Shown one piece after another: positions 17,441-25,000 of a stretch of 25,000 nt of DNA. The stretch spans positions 55,466,481 through 55,491,480 of the forward strand of contig CM060307.1 in assembly GCA_030674185.1 (NCBI GenBank), given 5' to 3'. A program made the translations under genes and the position numbers. Position 1 is the stretch's first letter. Each line of letters begins with the position of its first letter. This DNA is from Monoplex corrugatus. Taxonomy: Eukaryota > Mollusca > Gastropoda > Littorinimorpha > Ranellidae. A model generated the notes under the pieces. It made no database searches, was not told the origin of the DNA, and saw nothing but the letters and a program-made list of their open reading frames with translations.

Positions 17441-20024
17441 AGATGGGCTTCAGCTTGGCTAGTGCTGCTGTTGTCTGTGCTGCTCTTGCAAGAACTTCGG
17501 TTTTCGATCCCTGTTCACTGATAATGGCTCCGAGATATTTGAACTGAGCCACGGTTTCCAGCTCACTCCCGCTGACTGTAATCTTCTTTTCTATTCGTTT
17601 TGTGCTGTTTGTCATCAACTTTGTCTTTTCGGCACTGATCTCCATGCCATATCTGGATGATGTCTCGTCCAGGTGTTTCACCAGGTTGGCAAGTTCGTCT
17701 TCATTTCCAGCCAACCCATCGATGTCGTCGGCAAATCTCAAGTTGGTGATTGTCCTTCCTCCAATACTGACTGAGCCGTGATGGTTTTCAAGGGCATCCG
17801 TCATAATGCGCTCAAGGAAGATGTTGAACAAGGTTGGAGAGAGGAGACAGCCCTGGCGAACTCCAACTGATGTGTGAAACCAGTCCCCCACTGTGCCCCC
17901 AACAAGCATTGCGCTGCTCGCTTTTGCGTATAGCTGTGTGATGGTGTCAATAAGCTTCCTTCCCATGTTGTACTTCCTCATGGTGGCCCACAGTGCTTCA
18001 TGCCATACTCTATCAAATGCCTTTTTGAAGTCGATAAAAACGTGGTAGATGTCCTGTTGGTGTTGGCTGTATTTTTCGCATAGGACTCTGAGATTGAATA
18101 TTTGTTCTGTTGTGCTTCTACCACTGCGAAATCCCGCTTGTTCTTCGGCAATGATCTCCTCTGCCTGTGGTTTCAGTCTGTTCAAAATGACTTTCAGCAT
18201 CACTTTGCTAGCATGGCTGATAAGGCTGATCGTTCTGTAATTCTGGCATAGTTGTAAATTGCTTTTCTTGGAAAGTGTGATGATTAGTGACTGGGTCCAA
18301 GGTGTCGGCCATTCTCCCGTCTGCCAGATTTTGTTGCAGATTTTCCAGAGGATGTCAGTCACTGCCTCCCCTCCATGCCTGATCAGTTCTGCTGGGATGT
18401 TGTCCACTCCAGCAGCTTTTCCATCTTTCAGCGATCGTATTGCTGTTTCGACTTCTTCGCGTAGAATAGGGTGGTCATCATCATTTGTTGATTCCTGGCA
18501 TGTAAGGACAGTTGAGTCACCCTGTGTCTGGTGGTTGTAGAGGTCAGAGCAGTATTCTGTCCATCTATGGATGATTTCTTTATCTTCTGTCAGGCACTTT
18601 CCTTGTTTGTCTTGAATGGTACTGATCCTTGCCTGTCTCTGTGTGGTGAGTTCTTTCACCACTTTGTACGCCTTTATGCTGTTGTTCTTGTTTAGGCTGT
18701 CTTCTATTTCTGTGCATTTATTTTGTATCCATCCTTCTTTGGCCTCCCTCATGCCTATTCTGATTTCTTTGTTGATGTTTCTGTAGGCTAGGGCTCCGTC
18801 TGTTGTATTTTTGACTTTCTTGATTTCTCTTCTTTTGTCACACATTTCAAGGATTTCGTCTGTAATCCAGGGTTGGGTTTTCCGGCGTTGTTTTCCTAAG
18901 AGGTCATTTGCAGTCTCTGTCATCACTGTGTTAAACTTGGTGGTCATTTCCTCCGCAGTTTCTTCTTGTGTGCTCAATGCTGCAAACTTTCCGCCTATTG
19001 TTGCTTGGAAGGACTCTGCAATGGAGGGGTCCTTGAGTCTGTCCAAGTTGAACTTCAGTCTGGTGTTCTTGGGCTTCTTGATCTTTTTCAGCCTGACCTT
19101 GAAGTTCATTATCACCAGGTCATGGTCACTACCCACATCTGCACCTAGAAATGTTCGCGTCTTGGCTCTGCAGATTCCAGATCTAAAACGGATTGGGACC
19201 AAGATGTAGTCGATCTGGTGGTTGGTCCCATTTGGTGCATGCCAAGTCCAGCATCGTGACGCCTTGTGTTCACCAAGGGTGTTAGCCAGTGTCATGTTGT
19301 TGTATCCGGCGAACTCAAGTAGGCGCAGTCCTCGCTCGTTGGAAATTGCATTACAGGAGGGCCCACAATGGTTCTTCCAGTCTTTTAATGCATCAGCGCC
19401 CACTTTAGCATTCCAGTCTCCCTGAATGATAAGGATGTCTTTTTTGTCAACCTCGTCAATGATTTCTTGAAGTTGTGTGTAGAATTCCTCCACATCCTCA
19501 TCATCATAGTCTGTTGTCGGTGCATAGGTTTGTATCGCTGTGATGTTGAATGGTGCTGCTCGGAGGCGGATGGAAATGAGCCTGTTGGATATTGGGCGGC
19601 ACCCGAGTATTGAGTTCTTGACGTTCTTGTTGACAAGAAATCCTACGCCGTGGATGTGTTTTTTCAAGTCTCCACTGTAGTACAATACATGTCCTTCCTC
19701 AGTTTGGTGTTCTCCATGATCTTTCCACCTGACTTCGCTCAGTCCAACTACATGCCAGGAATATCTTTCCAGCTCATGCGTAAGTTCGTGCAATTTGCCT
19801 GGCTGTGCAAGTGTTCTAACATTCCATGTGGCGATGGTGAGAGTTTCTCTTCCTCGGATCTTTTTTGAAGAGGTTCCACCAGTCGCATACTTGTCACCTC
19901 CGCCCTGGTGTCCAACGGAAGGCGCGGTCCTTGGTCCGGGCGACGACCGAGCCGGTATCAACATTGGTTTTTGGTTCATCATCATGTAGTGTGTCTTGGG
20001 CATGAATAGCCTGGCGGCGCCCAT
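17406..20024 (-). CDS. RTE-like LINE ORF2: endonuclease-reverse transcriptase
   Basis: 872 codons. N-terminal leader of about 55 residues, then APE-type endonuclease: TIATWNVRTLAQPG (N), VVGLSEVRWKDHG (catalytic Glu), AIQTYAPTTDYDD, IIQGDWNAKVGADA (D, N), NHQIDYILV (D) and ADVGSDHDLVIMNF (D-H). Reverse transcriptase: GKAAGVDNIPAEL, YRTISLISHASKV, AGFRSGRSTTEQIFNLR, motif A HVFIDFKKAFDRVWHE, motif B VGVRQGCLLSPTLFNIFLE, motif C LRFADDIDGL, then AQFKYLGAIIS. All catalytic residues are present. The frame is open upstream to about 20097, but the ATG at 20022-20024 is the first Met. The product nicks target DNA and primes reverse transcription there. It reads out of frame near 17435 and stops at 17406-17408 instead of continuing into 16951-17440. 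Confidence 0.9.
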   Translation of the reverse strand: MGAARLFMPKTHYMMMNQKPMLIPARSSPGPRTAPSVGHQGGGDKYATGGTSSKKIRGRETLTIATWNVRTLAQPGKLHELTHELERYSWHVVGLSEVRWKDHGEHQTEEGHVLYYSGDLKKHIHGVGFLVNKNVKNSILGCRPISNRLISIRLRAAPFNITAIQTYAPTTDYDDEDVEEFYTQLQEIIDEVDKKDILIIQGDWNAKVGADALKDWKNHCGPSCNAISNERGLRLLEFAGYNNMTLANTLGEHKASRCWTWHAPNGTNHQIDYILVPIRFRSGICRAKTRTFLGADVGSDHDLVIMNFKVRLKKIKKPKNTRLKFNLDRLKDPSIAESFQATIGGKFAALSTQEETAEEMTTKFNTVMTETANDLLGKQRRKTQPWITDEILEMCDKRREIKKVKNTTDGALAYRNINKEIRIGMREAKEGWIQNKCTEIEDSLNKNNSIKAYKVVKELTTQRQARISTIQDKQGKCLTEDKEIIHRWTEYCSDLYNHQTQGDSTVLTCQESTNDDDHPILREEVETAIRSLKDGKAAGVDNIPAELIRHGGEAVTDILWKICNKIWQTGEWPTPWTQSLIITLSKKSNLQLCQNYRTISLISHASKVMLKVILNRLKPQAEEIIAEEQAGFRSGRSTTEQIFNLRVLCEKYSQHQQDIYHVFIDFKKAFDRVWHEALWATMRKYNMGRKLIDTITQLYAKASSAMLVGGTVGDWFHTSVGVRQGCLLSPTLFNIFLERIMTDALENHHGSVSIGGRTITNLRFADDIDGLAGNEDELANLVKHLDETSSRYGMEISAEKTKLMTNSTKRIEKKITVSGSELETVAQFKYLGAIISEQGSKTEVLARAAQTTAALAKLKPIWRTKTSPSLPN

Positions 20025-20070
20025 CCCTCTCCAAGCCTGATCACAGCCGATATCCTGTAAGCGACAGTAA

Positions 20071-20138
20071 AAATCAATATATGAAAGTCGCTACTAAGTT
20101 CATGCTGACGCTGGTGCATACACAACATAAATACAGTT
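20071..20138. other. Short spacer between LINE 5' end and SGNH-like frame
   Basis: 68 bp, AT-rich, with no coding on the minus strand (TAG near 20098-20100). It starts right after GCGACAGTAA, the proposed right-hand target duplication. Confidence 0.4.
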
Positions 20139-21260
<1,122 letters not shown>

Positions 21261-21483
21261 ACAGACAGCGGGAGTATGACGGCTTGGGTCAGGGGTCACA
21301 CATCCTACTGCTCTACTGACTTCCCCCTCCCAGTTTGCGAGTGCTTTGTGCCCTGGAGATTTGGTCGTTGCTAATGACTGCTGTAGTGAATGATGAAAGT
21401 GTATGGCTTGATTTTAGTCCTGAAACAAGACTTGCCGCCTTCTAAATATCATCATCATCATCATCATCGTCATCATCTTCTTC

Positions 21484-21549
<66 letters not shown>

Positions 21550-22042
21550 TTCAAAACAAGACATCACAACTTAATTTTTCGACTCTATCAAAAGATCCAG
21601 AAATCTTTTTTTTTTTTTTTTTTTTGATGGCTGGATCTATACAAAATGAGATTCTTATTTCAGTTGTGATAAAGAACCAGCCTCGTGTTAGACATTCATC
21701 TCTTTTTTCAAGATCAAAGTGACATAAACAGTGTCTAAAGGAAACAGAAATGTGAATGTAAAGATGACCCGAAGATCTTCGTGTACAATAGCAGACTGAG
21801 ATCTTGTAAGAATTCCCCAGACGACATAAAATGTTCGTGCCTTCTACACGAAACTCTCTTGTCCCTAAGTGCATTGCTTGAGGGATTCCACACACAATCT
21901 TCCTTTTAATTTAAGTTGAGAGTGGAGAAGTTGGTACTCTGTCCGTGATTTCGAATTTGTTCAGCTTTAAGTCTTCTTCTTCTTTTTTCTTGCTACTTTG
22001 TTTCTCTTAGTGTTTCTGTGTTTTAAAACATATTAACCTCTT
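21261..22042. other. Unassigned sequence with (ATC)n and poly-T
   Basis: (ATC)n at 21448-21550 with GTC and TTC interruptions, and T20 at 21606-21625. The rest shows no gene or transposon signature. A minus-strand frame of 114 codons here begins in the T-run and is not convincing. Confidence 0.45.
21448..21550. repeat. (ATC)n microsatellite
   Basis: About 34 ATC units with a few substitutions. Reads (GAT)n on the minus strand, like the LINE tail at 24017-24126, but no LINE sequence adjoins it. Confidence 0.9.
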
Positions 22043-22180
22043 TGTCTCACTGTCTGTTTGTCTGTGCCCGCCTGTCTCTTTGTCTGTCTCTGTCTGTCTG
22101 TCTGTCTCTCTGTTTCTGTCTCTGTCTGTTTGGGTCTGTCTGTCTGTCTGTATCATCATCATCATCATCATCATCATCAT
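22043..22180. repeat. (CTGT)n then (ATC)n microsatellites
   Basis: CTGT/CTCT tetranucleotide repeats to about 22150, then ten ATC units at 22152-22180. Confidence 0.9.
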
Positions 22181-22247
22181 TCAAATAAAACAGGGCTGTT
22201 GACCTAAATTCATTAACATTCCGAGTTTCCGAGTTTCCGCGTTTCCG

Positions 22248-22249
<2 letters not shown>

Positions 22250-22309
<60 letters not shown>

Positions 22310-22318
22310 TTCTCTCTG
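22250..22318. repeat. (CT)n microsatellite
   Basis: Nearly pure CT with one CC interruption. Preceded by a short GAGTTTCC / GCGTTTCC / GAGTCTC triplication at 22220-22250. Confidence 0.9.
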
Positions 22319-22362
22319 TCAGAAAGTCAGAAGAAAGCATGTATCAGATATGTTAAATGTGT

Positions 22363-22425
22363 TTGTCGGTCGATCGCCTTCACAGTTTAAGCCATGTCAG
22401 TGTCAGTGTCAGTATCAGTATCAAC
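22363..22425 (+). repeat. Short interspersed segment, second copy (pairs with 1776-1830)
   Basis: TCGGTCGATCGCCTTCACAG, then CCATGTCAGTGTCAGTGTC and AGTATC repeats. Collinear with 1776-1830. Function unknown. Confidence 0.4.
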
Positions 22426-22514
22426 TGTCATCATTTGCGTCAGTATCTCCTTTCTCTCAAATGGAGGCCAGTGCTTCTATTCTTCACTGTTACAGTTTCT
22501 TTTGTTAAGTTTTA

Positions 22515-22645
22515 ACTCTCTCTGTGTCTCTCTCTGTCTATGTGTCTGTCTGTCTTTCTGTCTGTCTGTCTGTCTATCTGTCTGTCTGTCTGTCTCTGTT
22601 TGTCTATCTGTCTGTCTGTTTCTCTCTCTCTCTCTCTTTCTTTCT
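22515..22645. repeat. CTGT/CT compound microsatellite
   Basis: Tetranucleotide CTGT units mixed with CTAT and CTCT. All long open frames here are composition artefacts. Confidence 0.9.
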
Positions 22646-23057
22646 CTTTGTTTCGCGCGCACTCTAATAGAACTTTTAACTTACAAATATATCTCTCTGT
22701 CTCCCTCTCTCTCTGTGAGTAGAAGAAGCCATTTTCTACTAAATGTTTAAAATCGGGTTTGAACACTAAGACTGCTACAGTTTACATGTTGGCAGAGAAT
22801 GTAAATTCAAAACGTGTGTGAACATATTCTCAGATACTCTGAGGATATGTTGATCATCATTTCAAGACATTCTCATATCTGTTTGCTGTACACGGTACCA
22901 TCATGTCAGTGTATGCGACTAACATTTTCGGGTACTTTGCGATCTGCTCATTGCAAGAAAGATTCATCTTCTGCAAATGCTTTATGGATGTAAGTGTGCA
23001 TACATTAAATTGTTTCGCCAGTATACATGATATAAGATAGTTTATTCCTCCATAGAT
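22646..23057. other. Unassigned AT-rich spacer
   Basis: No coding, RNA or repeat signature recognised. A 67-codon minus-strand frame has no domain features. Confidence 0.4.
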
Positions 23058-23287
<230 letters not shown>

Positions 23288-23292
<5 letters not shown>

Positions 23293-23490
23293 CACACTCT
23301 CTCTCTCACACCACACCCCCACACACACATTCACAGACACACATACACGCACACATAGACGCACACATAGACGCATACTCATACATGCGCACACATGCTC
23401 ACACACACACATATGCAAGCACACGGACAAGCACGCACACAAACATAAACACATGCACCCCTCTACCCTCACAAAAACACAACACACACA
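23288..23490. repeat. Diverged CA-rich microsatellite
   Basis: CA-rich with CT, GCA and TAGACG interruptions, including a short repeated CGCACACATAGA. Thr/His-rich frames here are artefacts. Confidence 0.9.
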
Positions 23491-23820
23491 TTATGTACAT
23501 ACATCATTATGTATCTGATTTAATAAAATATTTGTAAAGATTTTGATGACTCAGATTTGAAATGCATCTGAAATAGTTTAATGTGCATAGCTTAACTGAT
23601 GACAGACTTGCACATGTGATGCGTCATATGTTGAATTTGAAATATTTGAACATAAGAGGTTCCGCTGGCAGGGCTATTCATGCCGAAGACATCTTTTCTT
23701 CTAGTCATGAGAGTTTGGACAGACCCGTTTCTGGAGTTATCAGAAGATTGAAAATCAGATGTTGTTCGATTCAAATAATAATGATTGAGCGCTGTACACA
23801 GAAGTGGTCATACACACGGA
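23491..23820. other. Unassigned spacer
   Basis: About 330 bp of ordinary composition. The + strand frame from 23583 has 98 codons but runs into CA repeat and shows no family motif. Confidence 0.4.
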
Positions 23821-23900
23821 TACAAACACAGACACATGCGCACACACACACAAGCACACACATACACACACACACATGAATGCACACGCACACGCACAGA
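23821..23900. repeat. CA-rich microsatellite
   Basis: ACACAC and GCACAC runs ending in a short A-run, followed by an A-rich, GA-rich stretch to about 24015. Confidence 0.85.
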
Positions 23901-24008
23901 AAAAAAAACTAGACGAATAGATAGGAGAGAAAAGGAAAATGAAAACATTGAAAAAAAAAAAGATGGGGAAAAAGACAAAAGAAGACGAAACGAAAAAGAC
24001 ACAACAAT

Positions 24009-24417
<409 letters not shown>

Positions 24418-24427
24418 AACAAAACAT
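24418..24427. repeat. Candidate target-site duplication, right copy
   Basis: AACAAAACAT at the 5' break of the truncated LINE. Pairs with 24009-24018. Confidence 0.5.
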
Positions 24428-24469
24428 GCAAACAAATAATCCATTCCCCAGAAAAAGGACCCGTCTCTG

Positions 24470-24502
24470 AAACAACAACAACACCACCACCACACCACCA
24501 CC

Positions 24503-24556
<54 letters not shown>
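24470..24556. repeat. (AAC)n / (ACC)n microsatellite
   Basis: AAC repeats interrupted by a block of ACC. The minus strand gives Leu/Val runs with no biological meaning. Confidence 0.9.
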
Positions 24557-24557
<1 letters not shown>

Positions 24558-24752
24558 TCAATAACAACAACATTCTAACGAACAGACAAGTGAACAAACA
24601 AACAGACAAAAACACCAACGCCTTTAGAAATAATCAAATTGTCAAGTATGACGAAATCATGGCTGGTTTCTTTCATAATTTCTTCTTTCTTTGTGCGTCC
24701 ATAAAAAGACAGAGTTCCATACAGATATGACCACTTTCACAGTCCAATCCAT
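24557..24752. other. Unassigned spacer
   Basis: ACAAACAGACAA-type A-rich sequence, then ordinary AT-rich DNA. Nothing recognised. Confidence 0.4.
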
Positions 24753-25000
24753 TTCCATCTAAAATGAACTCTATGAATACACAATGTTCTACACATGCTC
24801 TCACCGTTTTAACATACTGTACTACCATGGTTTGCTACTGAAGAGGACATAAAATGAATGTAAAATGTCTCTGAAAGTAACTCGGTTTCCTTCTGAAATG
24901 AACTCTATGAATATATAATATCATATACTTCTTTTTTTTTTTACCGTTTTAAAATACCACTATAGTTGCTACTGAAAAGAACATAACATGAATATAAATG
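24753..25000. repeat. Tandem repeat of 134-bp period, open at the window end
   Basis: Unit 1 starts at 24753 (TTCCATCTAAAATGAACTCT, ATGAATAC) and unit 2 at 24887 (TTCCTTCTGAAATGAACTCT, ATGAATAT). Shared blocks follow in the same order: ACCGTTTTAA, AATACCACTA versus CATACTGTACTACCA, TTGCTACTGAA, ACATAA and ATGAAT. Unit 2 is cut by the window edge, so copy number is unknown. Confidence 0.75.

Larger units (their letters stand above)
16914..20060 (-). mobile_element. Nearly intact RTE-like LINE
   Basis: A single long minus-strand reading frame, broken once, encodes endonuclease, reverse transcriptase and a basic C-terminus, about 1,020 residues in all. The 3' end is a short (GAAG)n tail at about 16922-16942 after the stop at 16951-16953, with almost no 3' UTR, as in the RTE group. 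Boundaries are proposed from an imperfect 10-bp direct repeat: GCGAAAGTAA at 16904-16913 and GCGACAGTAA at 20061-20070. The higher GC and intact frame contrast with the AT-rich, shattered RNase H LINE beside it and indicate a more recent insertion. Confidence 0.85.

Noticed and set aside
18049..19989. Seven + strand open frames of 60-132 codons
   Set aside because: Antisense shadows of the LINE endonuclease-reverse transcriptase on the minus strand.
20071..20100. Possible splice acceptor (TTTTACTGTCGCTTACAG) upstream of the LINE ORF
   Set aside because: A pyrimidine-AG match this short is common by chance, and the downstream frame is a retrotransposon with its own start codon.

Overview
The window looks like intergenic DNA from an animal genome, most likely a mollusc and probably a marine gastropod. 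That attribution is inference. It rests on dense di-, tri- and tetranucleotide microsatellites, several clades of non-LTR retrotransposon (LINE), and SINEs whose tRNA-like heads and core sequences I remember as typical of gastropod genomes. I see no multi-exon host gene, no ribosomal RNA, no functional tRNA and no CRISPR array.

Layout. 1-1023 is a purine-rich (GAA)n array punctuated by AATTGC. 1024-5200 is a patchwork: a LINE 3' end (1428-1673), a tandemly duplicated SINE-like repeat (2165-2515), a small minus-strand LINE end (2541-2725), and large CA/CT and ATAC microsatellites, the last adjoining a tRNA-derived SINE head. 5200-8290 is mostly unassigned, with a minus-strand SINE (about 6990-7215) and an eroded L2/CR1-like fragment (7340-7629). 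8288-8508 is a near-perfect inverted repeat. 8872-9406 is a 5'-truncated RTE-like LINE and 9461-9850 a SINE, both bounded by recognisable target-site duplications. An L2-like LINE 3' end follows (about 9864-10550). 11995-12480 holds two further SINE-type repeats.

The largest block is 12740-21068, all on the minus strand. From 5' to 3' it reads: an SGNH/GDSL-like open frame with a basic N-terminal stretch (21068-20139); a nearly intact RTE-like LINE with endonuclease and reverse transcriptase and one frameshift (about 20060-16914); and an older, multiply frameshifted LINE with endonuclease, reverse transcriptase and RNase H (16794-13064). A candidate 10-bp target duplication with one mismatch flanks the middle element. 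This suggests the RTE-like LINE jumped into the spacer between two open frames of one older element, so the SGNH protein could be ORF1 of the RNase H LINE. This is the most interesting hypothesis here and is untested.

21069-25000 is dominated by simple repeats, plus a minus-strand LINE 3' end whose stop codon is the first unit of its (TGA)n tail (24019-24417), a 188-bp duplication around a CA array, and a 134-bp tandem repeat running off the window end. Nothing here looks like a cooperating host gene set. The proteins that can be read are retrotransposition proteins (endonuclease, reverse transcriptase, RNase H, possibly an ORF1 with an SGNH fold), and most copies are dead.
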